Part shown: piece after piece, positions 29,013-39,331 of the stretch
How the letters are laid out: each line of letters starts with the position of its first letter
Numbering within the stretch: position 1 is the first letter of the stretch
Source of the DNA: Myxococcales bacterium
GTDB taxonomy: Bacteria; Myxococcota_A; Bradymonadia; UBA7976; UBA1532
Assembly (NCBI GenBank): GCA_020633555.1
Contig: JACKDL010000003.1
Location: forward strand, 1-64,000
Length of the DNA: 64,000 nt
Direction of reading: 5' to 3'
Made by a program: the position numbers and the translations under genes
The notes under the pieces: generated by a model
Database searches by the model: none
What the model was told of the DNA's origin: nothing
Seen by the model: only the letters and a program-made list of their open reading frames with translations

Positions 29013-32000
29013 TCAGCGGGTGGCCCGCCCGGGGGCGAGGGCCGGCTCGGGCACGAGGCAGCGCACGCCGGCGTCGAAGTACCGGTCGTTGATGTGCCGC
29101 GGGTTGCGGTGCAGCAGGCTGCGCTCGGTGGCGTTCTTCGCCGTCCAGCCCCCCCCCCGCAGCTGCCACCAGTGAGGGTCGTCGTCGAAGCTGGGCGTGG
29201 CCACCCACTCCCACACGTTGCTGGCCATGCCCACCACCCCGTAGGGGCTGACGTCGTCGGTGGGCGCCGTGGCCAGCCGCGCGTTGCGCGGGGGATCCAC
29301 CTCGATCAGTGGCCCCCCGTTGGGCATGGAGCGCTCGGGCCGCGGGTTGCGCTGCGCGCCCACCACCAGCCCGCCCCGGGCCGCCTTCTCCCACTCGTCG
29401 GCGGTGGGCAGCCGCTTGCCCTGCCAGCGGCAGAAGGCGGCAGCTTCATAGGCGGTGATCCGGGTCACGGGGCTCAGCGGGTGGGTGGCGTCCTTGGGGA
29501 TCTGGTGGTTGCCGTAGGGCGGCGCCTCGAAGCGCCCCGGGGCCACCGCCTTCAGGAAGGCCTGGTACGCCGCGTTGGTGGCCTCGTGGCGGTCGATGGC
29601 GAAGCCAGCCACGAACACCGGCCGCAGCGGCGCCAGCTTCGCGTGCGCGTCGGGTGGGAGCGGTGGCTCACCGGCGCCGCCCAGCATGGCCTCCCCGGCC
29701 GGGACCGGCTGCGTGAGCGCCGCCGAGGCCGCGCAAGTGGGCACGGTGAAACGCAGCAGGGGCGGTGCGTCACGCGACTCGAAGCCGGGGAGCTGCACGG
29801 GGATCACGCTGGGCCCGCAGTCCGCGCCGCCCTCGCCGCGCCCCTCCACCACCAGCAGGGCCGGCCCGCTGGCCTCCATCATGTCGCCATGGACGTCGAA
29901 GGGCAGGGGTGGGGGCAGGGCGTCGCCGTGCCACCACCCGTCGGGCGCCTGGTGCAGCCGCCAGGTGGGCCGGGCCTGCGCCCGCTGCACCTCGCCCGTC
30001 AGCGGGTCCCAGTTGAAGGTCTCGATCTCAACCCGGAAGAGGCCCACGTCGCCCAGCGCCAGGCTCTGGCGCTGCATCTGCCGGTGGACCCCCAGGATCC
30101 CCGCGAGCACCAGACCGGCCACCAGCAACCCCAGCCGCCGCCGTCGGCGCTGGCGGCGGCGGTGCCAGATCACGCTGCGGGCCAGGAACGCCGCCGCGTC
30201 CGCCGGCGGCTGGAGCTGCACCTCGGCGAGCTGGTCCTGGATGACCTGGGCCTTGCCCTGCGGCCACAGCAGTCGGTCGGGACGGCCCTGGTCCACCCAG
30301 TAGCCCGCGACGGACTCCACCTCGCTCAGCGCCGCCCGGCCCGCCTTGCTGCCCTCGATCCAGCCCGACAGCCGCGGCCAGCCCGTCACCAGCGCCTCAT
30401 GGGCCAGCTCCACCACCTGATCGGTGCCGTCGGGATCGGCCCGGGCCACCACCAGGCGGGCGGCGATGAGCGCCTCCAGCGCCTCCGCCCGAGCCGGGGC
30501 GTCGCCGATCTGCGCCCGGGCCAGCACGCGGCGTGTGCCGTCGGCGGCGACGAGCTGGATGCACACGTCCCGCACCGCATCCAGCCGTGACTGCGACAGG
30601 GTGCGCATGAAGTTCTCGGCCGTGTGCTGCAGCACCCCGGCCAGGCCGCCGCCGCGGGTCAGCTCGGCGATGGGCAGCGTGCGCTGCGCCTCGTTGCGCT
30701 GCTCCCAGAGCTGCTCGCCGCAGAACTGCATGAGCGGCAGGGCCGCCGGCGAACCGTCCAGGGCGTCCACCAGCGGCGTCACCAGCTCCGGATCATCGAA
30801 GCGGTAGCCCCGGGCCTCCACGGGGCGCACGAAGGCCCGCCGCAGCCGCACCCGGTCCATCGGCCCCACGAACAGGGGCGCCCCCAAGGCCGCCAGGAGC
30901 TGGGGCACCCGCGCCAGGCGCCCGTAGTGGTCGTCGCGCATGGACGCCACCAGGCGGATGGGCTGCCCCGGATCGTGCACGGCCGCCGCCAGCGCCCGGG
31001 CGAAGGGGCCCTGCTGCGCCGGATCGCTCAGGGTGAACAACTCCTCGAGCTGGTCCACCACCACCACCACGGTGGCGCGGGCCCGCTGGGCGTGGGCCAG
31101 GAGCACCACCTCCAGCCGGCCGGCCTCGGCGCCGATCTCCCGGGCGAGCCCGTCGCGCTCGGCGGGCCCCCCGTCGGGCAGGATCCGGTTGGCCAGCCGG
31201 TTCAGCGGCCGGTCCCCCGGCCGCAGGCGGATGATCTCCAGGGGCCCCCGCTCGGTCAGCCGGGGCAGGATCCCCGCCAGCACCAGCGAGCTCTTGCCCA
31301 CCCCCGACGGGCCCGTGACGAGCACCGCCGAGCCCCGCCGCAGCAGCTCCACCGCCGCGTCCGTCTCGCCCTCGCGCCCCAGGAAGTGCGCCGCCTGATC
31401 GGCCTCGAAGGCGGCCAGCCCCCGGAAGGGCGAGCCGGCGGTCACCGCGGGCGAGACCAGCACCTCGTCCAGGGCCTGCGCCACGGCCTCGGCCCGCGGG
31501 CGGGCCTCGGGATCCAGGGCCAGGCAGCGGGTGAGCAGCGCCGCGATGGGCCCGGTGACATCGGGCGGCGGGGTGGGCGGGGCGGCCAGGGGCCCCTCGA
31601 AGCGATCCCGCAGCTCGGTTGCCGTGCCCGACAGCGCCGGCTTGCCCGTGAACATCTCGATGAGCAGCAGCCCCAGGGCCCACACGTCCGTGGCCGCCCG
31701 CTGGGGCTCACCGCGCCACTGCTCGGGGGCCATGTACAGGGGCGTGCCCCCCTGCGCCGCGCGGTTCAAGCGGGCCGCCAGGCCGAAGTCCACCAGCCGG
31801 GGGCGGCCGTCGCGGCCCAGCATGACGTTGGCCGGCTTCAGGTCGCAGTGCGTGTAGCCCGCGTCGTGCAGGGCGGCCACCGCCTGCGCCACCGCCCGCC
31901 CGATGCGCAGGGCCTCGGGCCGCGACAGCGCGCCCTGCAGCAGACGATCCTTCAGGGTGTCGCCGTCGACGAACTCCATCACCAGGCAAGCCAGGCCCCG

Positions 32001-32393
32001 CACCTCGAGCACCTGGTGGATGCGCACCACCGCCGGGTCCGACAGGCGCGCCAGCACCCGCCCCTCGTGCAGCAGCCGCGCCACCCGGTCCCGCGAGATC
32101 CGGTCCGGCCGCAGGAACTTCAGCGCCACCGGCCGGGCCAGGCGGGTGTCCCAGGCCCGGTAGACTTCGGCGGTGCCCCCCTGCCCCAGCAGCGCCTGCA
32201 GGCGGTAGTGGGCGATGAGCTGGCCCGGGCGCACCTCCAGGCTCCGGGTGATGTGCTCCAGGGCCTGAACCCGCGGCTCGAGGGTGTCGGCCGTCGCGGC
32301 GTCGGGCCGGGGCGCGGGTGGGGGGCTCACCGCCGAGTCGGCCACGTCCAGCGTCTCGGCGCGGCGGGGATCCGAGGCGGAGCCTACGCTCAC
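29013..32393 (-). CDS. Ser/Thr kinase - STAND NTPase - transmembrane - FGE protein
   Basis: A 1126-residue multidomain protein. The kinase (about 50-305) has LLGQGGTAEVYRAW, HCDLKPANV in place of HRD (a non-RD kinase), DFG and GTPLYMAPEQ. The STAND-type ATPase has Walker A GPSGVGKSS (about 360) and Walker B-like VVVVVDQLEELF (about 441), with a helical arm. A membrane helix (LGLLVAGLVLAGILGV, about 752) is followed by an exported part and a C-terminal FGE/C-type-lectin-like domain (about 930-1120, RLPTADEWEKAARGG, NVWEWV, RGGGWT). GTG overlaps the stop of the FHA-AAA regulator (GTGA). An apparent longer frame to 32711 only reads through that gene. Confidence 0.93.
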   Translation of the reverse strand: MSVGSASDPRRAETLDVADSAVSPPPAPRPDAATADTLEPRVQALEHITRSLEVRPGQLIAHYRLQALLGQGGTAEVYRAWDTRLARPVALKFLRPDRISRDRVARLLHEGRVLARLSDPAVVRIHQVLEVRGLACLVMEFVDGDTLKDRLLQGALSRPEALRIGRAVAQAVAALHDAGYTHCDLKPANVMLGRDGRPRLVDFGLAARLNRAAQGGTPLYMAPEQWRGEPQRAATDVWALGLLLIEMFTGKPALSGTATELRDRFEGPLAAPPTPPPDVTGPIAALLTRCLALDPEARPRAEAVAQALDEVLVSPAVTAGSPFRGLAAFEADQAAHFLGREGETDAAVELLRRGSAVLVTGPSGVGKSSLVLAGILPRLTERGPLEIIRLRPGDRPLNRLANRILPDGGPAERDGLAREIGAEAGRLEVVLLAHAQRARATVVVVVDQLEELFTLSDPAQQGPFARALAAAVHDPGQPIRLVASMRDDHYGRLARVPQLLAALGAPLFVGPMDRVRLRRAFVRPVEARGYRFDDPELVTPLVDALDGSPAALPLMQFCGEQLWEQRNEAQRTLPIAELTRGGGLAGVLQHTAENFMRTLSQSRLDAVRDVCIQLVAADGTRRVLARAQIGDAPARAEALEALIAARLVVARADPDGTDQVVELAHEALVTGWPRLSGWIEGSKAGRAALSEVESVAGYWVDQGRPDRLLWPQGKAQVIQDQLAEVQLQPPADAAAFLARSVIWHRRRQRRRRRLGLLVAGLVLAGILGVHRQMQRQSLALGDVGLFRVEIETFNWDPLTGEVQRAQARPTWRLHQAPDGWWHGDALPPPLPFDVHGDMMEASGPALLVVEGRGEGGADCGPSVIPVQLPGFESRDAPPLLRFTVPTCAASAALTQPVPAGEAMLGGAGEPPLPPDAHAKLAPLRPVFVAGFAIDRHEATNAAYQAFLKAVAPGRFEAPPYGNHQIPKDATHPLSPVTRITAYEAAAFCRWQGKRLPTADEWEKAARGGLVVGAQRNPRPERSMPNGGPLIEVDPPRNARLATAPTDDVSPYGVVGMASNVWEWVATPSFDDDPHWWQLRGGGWTAKNATERSLLHRNPRHINDRYFDAGVRCLVPEPALAPGRATR

Positions 32394-33670
32394 GGGAGCA
32401 GCCCGTGCTTGCGGCGCAGCCGCAGGAGCTGGTCCCGGGAGATCCCGAGCTGGCGCGCCGCCTCGGCGAAGCTGGGCGCCGCCTCCAGGGCCGCCGTGAG
32501 CTGCGAGGCCGTGATCTCCGGGGTGATCCCGGGCAGGAGCCGCCGCCGCGCCGCGGCGCGGTGGGCCTGGATCTCGGCGGGCAGGTGGCGGGCGCTCAGC
32601 CGCTCGGGATCCCGATCCAGGGCGTGCTGCACCGCCGCGGCCAGCCCCCGCAGGTTGTTCGGCCAGTGGTACAGGGCCACCGCCTCCACGAAGCCCGGCT
32701 CCACGGGGCACACCCCCCCGGCCACCCGGGCGAAGTGATCGATCCAGTCGGGCAGATCCTCGCGGCGCTCGTGCAGGGGCGGCAGCGACAGCACCGATCC
32801 GTCCGCCAGGAAGCGCGCCAGCAGATCCTGCCGGAACTGCCCGAAGCTCACCGCCGCCTCCAGATCCACGTGGGTGGCCGCCACCACCCGCACCTGGGCC
32901 GTGGTGGGGTTGGGATCCCCCAGCCGGTGGTAGGTGCCGAACTCCACCAGCCGCAGCAGCAGGGGCTGCGTGGCCAGGGGCAGATCGCCCACCTCGTCCA
33001 AGAACAGGGTGCCGCGCTCGGCGGCCTTCACCAGCCCCCAGCTCTCCTCGGCGTGGGTGTAGGCACCCCGGCGGGCCCCGAACAGCTCCCGCCGAGCCAG
33101 CCCGGGCTCGGTCATCTCGCTGCAGTTGAAGGGCACCAGATGCCCCGGCCGGGCGCCGTGCAGCGCCCGCGCCAGCGCCTCCTTGCCAGTGCCCGTCTCG
33201 CCCGTCACCAGGGCGGCCCCCTCGCGGGCCACCACCGCCGGCAGGGCGTCACGCAGCGCGGCCATGGCGGGTGAGCGGCCCGGGGCGGGCCCCCAGCCGA
33301 AGGCCGGGCGCACGGCCTGGGTGCGCACTACCAGCACCACGTCGCCCAAACGCACCAGCGTGCCGTCCTCCAGCGGCACGTCGGCCCCGGTGGGCACCTC
33401 GGCGCCCTCCACCCACACCCGCTTGGCGCCCTCGGGGCGCACCAGCCGGGCGGCCCGCCGGGTCACCGTCAGCTCAGCGTGCACCCGCGACAGGGTCTGA
33501 TCGGTGAAGCGCACCTCGCACTCGGGATCCCGCCCCACCCGGGCGTGGCCCAGGCCCACCTTCACGTCCAGCGGCGCGCCGGGCCCGTGCAGGCAGCGCA
33601 GCCACAGCCCGGTCAGCCGATCCCGGCGGTCCGCCAGGGCTGAGTCGGCCACGTCGAGGGTGGAGTCCAT
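32390..33670 (-). CDS. FHA - AAA+ - Fis-type HTH regulator (sigma-54 activator family, altered)
   Basis: A 426-residue protein. The FHA domain (about 40-115) has HARVGRDPECEV and SRVHAEL. The AAA+ domain has Walker A GETGTGKE (about 157), Walker B GTLFLDEVGDLP, and an R-finger region FRQDLLARF...LPPLHERREDLP. The C-terminal Fis-like HTH is SFAEAARQLGISRDQLLRL. The sigma-54 contact loop normally reading GAFTGA is GAYTHA (about 202-207), so sigma-54 activation may be lost or altered. ATG 33670 is 30 nt after the BatA-like stop. It is coupled to the kinase-STAND gene; FHA could read that kinase's phosphorylation. Confidence 0.9.
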   Translation of the reverse strand: MDSTLDVADSALADRRDRLTGLWLRCLHGPGAPLDVKVGLGHARVGRDPECEVRFTDQTLSRVHAELTVTRRAARLVRPEGAKRVWVEGAEVPTGADVPLEDGTLVRLGDVVLVVRTQAVRPAFGWGPAPGRSPAMAALRDALPAVVAREGAALVTGETGTGKEALARALHGARPGHLVPFNCSEMTEPGLARRELFGARRGAYTHAEESWGLVKAAERGTLFLDEVGDLPLATQPLLLRLVEFGTYHRLGDPNPTTAQVRVVAATHVDLEAAVSFGQFRQDLLARFLADGSVLSLPPLHERREDLPDWIDHFARVAGGVCPVEPGFVEAVALYHWPNNLRGLAAAVQHALDRDPERLSARHLPAEIQAHRAAARRRLLPGITPEITASQLTAALEAAPSFAEAARQLGISRDQLLRLRRKHGLLP

Positions 33671-33700
33671 GGCGCCAGGATGCCACGGGGGGCATGGGGA

Positions 33701-35842
33701 TCAAGCCTGGGCGAGGCCATCGAAGGCGTCCGCCCGCTGCGCGCGCCGCCGGTACAGCAGCACCGCCTCACCCAGCAGCAGGGCGAACAGGGCCAGCAGC
33801 GCCCCGTGCCACAGCTCGGTGCGGCGCCCGCCCGCCAAGGCCGCGCGCACGTCGGCGCCCGCCTCGGCGGTGGCCGGCGCCGCCACGTCGGGCCCGCGCA
33901 GATCGCTGCCCGTGGGGTCCAGCGCCACGGCGAAGCCGGGCAGCGCCGTCAGCCCGGGCAGCGGGGGATCGGGGCTCACCGCGTAGTGCCCGGGCGCGCC
34001 CGTGGCGGCGAACACCCACGGCGCCTCGGGCTCCCGGGGCTTGTCCACCGTGTGCAGGGTGCCGTCCGGCGTCTTCACCTGCACCCGCCGCACCCGGGGA
34101 TCCTCCACCGGCAGCGGCGCCGGCCGCCCCACCAGCACCGGGGTGGTGTCCACCTCGGCCACCCGGGTCAGGTAGCGCAGCACCTGCTGCACCAGGGGCA
34201 CGTACGCCGGCCGGATGGCCAGATCGCCCCAGTCGCGGTCCAGGCTGCCGGTGAGCAGGGCCACCCGCCCCTCGTCCACGGCCCGGGTCAGCAGGTAGGG
34301 CGCGCCCTCGTCCAGGCCCAGCACCACCTCGCCCCCGGCGTCGGGCGACGGATCCAGCAGCATGTAGCGGCGCACCTCGGCCCGGGCCAGGCTGCCCGCC
34401 GCCGGATCGGGGAAGGGCCGCAGGATGGGGTGGGCCCGGTCGAAGAGGCTCAGCCGCGCCGTGCGCCGGTCGCCGCCCTCGGCGGTGGCCGCGGCGTCGC
34501 CCGCCTGCCGCACGTCCCGCAGGCTGCGGGGCAGCAGCGCCGCCAGCGCGGCGTTCAGCCCCTCGCGCTGCACCTTGTCGCCCATGGTGATCCACAGGCC
34601 GCCGCCGCCGCGCACGAAGGCCTCCAGCCGGCGCGCCTGCTCGGGCGAAACCGCCGGCACGTTGGCCAGCAGCACCACATCGAAGTCGGCCGGGCTGTGC
34701 CGGTCGAAGGTGTCGCTGTCGACGATGGTGAGCTGCACCCGGGCGTCCGCCGCCGTGCGCGGCGCCACCGCCCGCTCGAAGTAGAACAGCTCGTCGCGGA
34801 AGGGCGTGGGGTGGGGGTCGCCGTTCACCGCCAGCACCTTGATGCGCGGCGCCGGCTGCAGCCAGAACACCCGCCGGTCGTCGCCCGGCAGGGCGTCGCC
34901 CTCGATGACCACCGCCGCCTTCGCCGGCTCGGCCCGGTCCTCCAGCCGCGCGTAGAAGGTCTTGGTGGCCTCGGCGCCGGGCGCCAGATCCACGAACCCG
35001 CGCACCAGGACCTTGCCCTCCACCTCCAGGTGCACGGGCAGCTTCTGGGCCGGCTCGGCGCTGTAGTTGGCCACCCGGGCGTCCACACGCCACTGGCCGG
35101 CGCCCAGCTCGGGCGCGGGCCGCAGGGCCACGTCCAGCACCGCCCGGTTGGGCAGCGGCGCGCCCTCGGCCACGTCCACGGGCACCCGCTCGATGTTCGA
35201 GCCCGCGGGCGGCGGCGGCAGCGCGCTGGCCACCCCGGCCGGCGTGGTCAACACCACCACCCGCCGGGCCACCCCCTCGGGCACCTCGCCCAGCAGGTCG
35301 TAGGCCCGGGCCACCGCCTCGCCCAGGCTGCCCACCCGGTGCCCCGGCGTGCGCTGCTCGAGGGCCTTGCGCAGGGCCTCGAAGTCCTGGGTGGGGCTCT
35401 CCACCACCACCTCGGCCCGGTCGTGGGCGATCACCAGCGCCGCCGGCCCCGACAGCCGGGCCAGCAGGGTGCCCACCTGGAAGCGGGCGCGGTCGTACAG
35501 GGTCTCGTCGCCGTCCACCCGGTAGGCCATGGGCCAGGTGGCGTCCACCACGAACACCGTCACGCCCTGCATGCCGCCCAGGGCCGCCGTGGTGGCCGCG
35601 CCGCGGTCGATGAAGGGCCGCGCCACCGCGAAGGCCAGCCCCGCCAGCAGCAGGCTGCGCAGCAGCATCAGCAAGAGCTGCCGCAGCCGGAAGGTGCGCG
35701 CCGTCTTCTTGTTCGAGCGCCGGATGAACTCCAGCGCCGGGAAGCGCACCACCTGCGCCTTGCGCCGGTGGATCAGGTGGATGATCGGGGGGATGGCCGC
35801 GGCCAGCAGCCCCAGCAGCATCAGCGGCGCAAAGAAGCTCAC
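33701..35842 (-). CDS. BatA-like membrane protein with degenerate VWA domain
   Basis: A 713-residue protein. The N-terminus has the two-helix BatA segment (FFAPLMLLGLLAAAIPPIIHLIHRR and LLLMLLRSLLLAGLAFA regions, residues 1-75). A von Willebrand A-like domain follows, but its MIDAS motif reads DATWP rather than DxSxS, so metal-dependent adhesion is doubtful. Later come an exported beta domain, a glutamine-amidotransferase-like segment with GGGGLWITMGD (about 410), and a final helix near 690. The GTG start overlaps the upstream DUF58 stop (GTGA). It belongs to the MoxR-DUF58-Bat set seen in envelope stress and aerotolerance operons. Confidence 0.88.
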   Translation of the reverse strand: MSFFAPLMLLGLLAAAIPPIIHLIHRRKAQVVRFPALEFIRRSNKKTARTFRLRQLLLMLLRSLLLAGLAFAVARPFIDRGAATTAALGGMQGVTVFVVDATWPMAYRVDGDETLYDRARFQVGTLLARLSGPAALVIAHDRAEVVVESPTQDFEALRKALEQRTPGHRVGSLGEAVARAYDLLGEVPEGVARRVVVLTTPAGVASALPPPPAGSNIERVPVDVAEGAPLPNRAVLDVALRPAPELGAGQWRVDARVANYSAEPAQKLPVHLEVEGKVLVRGFVDLAPGAEATKTFYARLEDRAEPAKAAVVIEGDALPGDDRRVFWLQPAPRIKVLAVNGDPHPTPFRDELFYFERAVAPRTAADARVQLTIVDSDTFDRHSPADFDVVLLANVPAVSPEQARRLEAFVRGGGGLWITMGDKVQREGLNAALAALLPRSLRDVRQAGDAAATAEGGDRRTARLSLFDRAHPILRPFPDPAAGSLARAEVRRYMLLDPSPDAGGEVVLGLDEGAPYLLTRAVDEGRVALLTGSLDRDWGDLAIRPAYVPLVQQVLRYLTRVAEVDTTPVLVGRPAPLPVEDPRVRRVQVKTPDGTLHTVDKPREPEAPWVFAATGAPGHYAVSPDPPLPGLTALPGFAVALDPTGSDLRGPDVAAPATAEAGADVRAALAGGRRTELWHGALLALFALLLGEAVLLYRRRAQRADAFDGLAQA

Positions 35843-36737
35843 GCGCGGCCCCCCAGCGCGTCGATGATCGTGCGGTCCAGCGGGGTGCTCGTCACCACCC
35901 GCCGGTAGCCCACGTCGCCCTCAAGCAGATCGCGCTTCAGGCCGTCGCAGTACGCCCGGATCTCGTCCAGGTACGCCTCGCGCATGCCCCGGGGATCCGC
36001 CAGCGCCCGGTCGTCCGCCACCTCCATGTCCTCGAAGACCGTCAGATCCTTGAAGGGGAAGTCCACCTCGTCGGGGTCCAGGATCTGGAACACCACCACC
36101 CGGTGGTTGCGCCGCCGGAGCTGCCGCGCCACCGCCGCCATGCGCCCGGGGCTGTTGAAGTCGAAGCCGTCGGTCAGCAGCACCACCAGGCTGCGCCGCG
36201 CCGCCACCTCGGCCACCCGCTCCAGCGCCCCCACAGCGTCCGTCTGCCCGCCCACCGGCGTGTCCACCAGCGTGCGCGCCAGGTGCCAGTAGTGGTCGGG
36301 CCGGGCCCGGGGCGGCACGTAGGCGCCCAGCCGCTCGCCGAAGGTCAGCAGCCCCACCGCGTCGCCCTGCCGCAGCAGCAGCCAGGCCAGCACCGCCGCC
36401 ATCTGCGCCGCGTAGCGCCCCTTGCTCTCGGTGCCCCGCGCGCCCCGGTAGCCCATGGACCCCGAGGTGTCCACGCACAGATACGTGCGCAGGTTGGTCT
36501 CGTCCTCGAACTGCTTGATGTGAAAGCGATCGCTCTTGGCGTACGCCTTCCAGTCGATGTGCTTGATCTCGTCGCCGGGGGCGTACTCCCGGTGCTGCGC
36601 GAACTCCACGCTCGAGCCGTGGTGGGGGCTCTTGTGCTGCCCGGTGAGCACCCCCTCCATGGCCTGGCGCACCTTCACCCCCAGCCCCGCCAGGCGGGCC
36701 AGGAGCTTCGGATCCACCAGCTTCTCGGCGGCGGACG

Positions 36738-36741
<4 letters not shown>
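35839..36741 (-). CDS. DUF58 protein with intact VWA-like MIDAS
   Basis: A 300-residue cytosolic protein. The DUF58 signature EYAPGDEIKHIDWKAYAK (about 53-70) is followed by CVDTSGSMGY with the DxSxS metal site (about 90), a Thr in the next loop, and LLTDGFDF (about 190). Such proteins are thought to work with MoxR ATPases as client adaptors. GTG overlaps the moxR stop (GTGA), and the gene's own stop overlaps the BatA-like start, so three proteins are made in fixed order. Confidence 0.93.
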
Positions 36742-37750
<1,009 letters not shown>

Positions 37751-37754
<4 letters not shown>

Positions 37755-39331
37755 TTCAGCAACTCCAGGGACTCGCGGGCCAGCTTCGCCCGCTCGGGCT
37801 GCCCCGCCTCGTCGTACAGCGCGGTCAGGGCCTGGTGCGGGCGGGGGTGGAAGGGGTTGATGCCCACCGCCGCCTCGAAGGCGGCGATGGCGGCCGGGAT
37901 CTGGCCCAGCTTCAGGTGGGCCTCGCCCAGGTTCAAGAACGTGTTCAGGTAGGTGGGGTAGTACGCCTCCACCTTCTTCAGCAGCGTGGGGATCTCGGCC
38001 ACCTCACCCTGCTCGATGAGCGCCGCCGACAGGCCGTTCTGGATCACCGGGTTGCCGTCGCCCCCCAGCGCCATGGCCTTGCGGTACTCCTTGCCCGCGG
38101 CCTTGTGGCGCCCGCGGGCCCGCAGCAGCTCGCCCAGGTGGGTGAAGTCCTTCACCTGCTTCTCTTCGATGGTGCCCAGCTCGGCCTCGAGCTCGGTGTC
38201 CTCGCTCTGGCCGGGCCGCTTGAAGCGCAGGGTGGTGCGCACCAGGCCGGGGTACTCCTTGTAGCCCTTGGCCTGCATGGCGCGCTTCCACACCCCCCAC
38301 AGGTCCGTCAGATCCACCCCGTAGACGGCCTTCAGGGCGGCGTCCATCTCGCGGCCGTCCCGCAGCCCCTCCAGCAGGGCGTTGATCCCGGCGTAGCCCT
38401 TCTGGCCATGCAGAAACTCGATGACCGTGTGTACCTCGGCGAAGGCCAGCGCCGCGGCCTCCTGGCTGGGCAGCAGCGCCATCGAGGGGTGCATCTGCTC
38501 GAAGGTCACCAGCTCGTCGGCCTTCAGCGCCCGGGCCAGCAGATCCTCCTGCGGCGGATCCAGCGCCTCCCCCGGCCCGGTGCGCCAGCGGGTCTCCTGG
38601 AACTTCGCGATGCCCTCGTGCAGCCAGATGGGCACCGTGTTCCGGCTCTTCTTGGTCACGTAGTAGTGCACGAACTCGTGGGTGACCGTGTCGCGCCAGC
38701 CGTAGCCCTTCACCAGACCGCGGGGGCTCGTGAACATCAGCCGGTTGTACTTGCACAGCGCGATGGTGCCGCTGGTCTCGATGGCCTCCTCGGTCAGCGA
38801 GCTCACCTTCGCCAGGTAGTCGATGCGGGGGTAGATCTCGACCAGGATCTGCCCCTCGGGCCGCCAGGCGAAGTCGGCCGCCAGGGCCTTGTCCGCCTGG
38901 ATCAGCACCTCGGCCAGCCAGGGCATGAGCAGTTTGTCGCGCCCCGTGTAGCGGATGCGGAAGCGCCCGTCGGGCGTCACGTACTCGTCGAAGCTCTTCA
39001 GGGTCTCGTGGGTCTGGCCCACCTCGGCCCGCAGGTGCTTCACCGCCTCGGGCGCCCCCGGGCCCAGCCGCTCCAAGAGCTGATCCAGCAGGTTCACGGC
39101 GTCGCCGTAGCGGCCCTCGAAGTACAGCAGCCGCGCCTCGGCGAACTGCAGCCCCGGCTCGTCGGGCTCGGCCTGCAGCAGCGGCTCCAGCCGCGCCCGC
39201 GCCTCCACCGTCTGCCAGTCGGCGATGGCCGCGTGGATGGCCTGCATCTCGGCGTCGCTCACCGCGAGCGCGGCGCCCGCCGGCAGCAGGCCCGCCAGGA
39301 CCAGCCAGATCATCAGCGCGCGGGCCACCAT
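37751..39331 (-). CDS. exported gluzincin-type metallopeptidase with TPR repeats (peptidase MA-like)
   Basis: A 526-residue protein with a signal peptide (ALMIWLVLAGLLPAGAALA). N-terminal TPR-like helices (about 25-110) are followed by a metallopeptidase domain with HEFVH (about 215) and the downstream Glu in WLHEGIAKFQE (about 236), the HExxH...E gluzincin set. C-terminal TPRs (about 400-520) end in ALYDEAGQPERAKLARE. The start may be GTG 39334 (GTGA with the upstream stop) or ATG 39331 (TGATG); ATG is preferred. Proteolysis is likely periplasmic. The gene links DUF4175 and MoxR in one unit. Confidence 0.88.

Noticed and set aside
32394..32711. Longer start for the kinase-STAND protein
   Set aside because: It would read through the FHA-AAA gene in another frame; GTG 32393 is coupled to that gene's stop.
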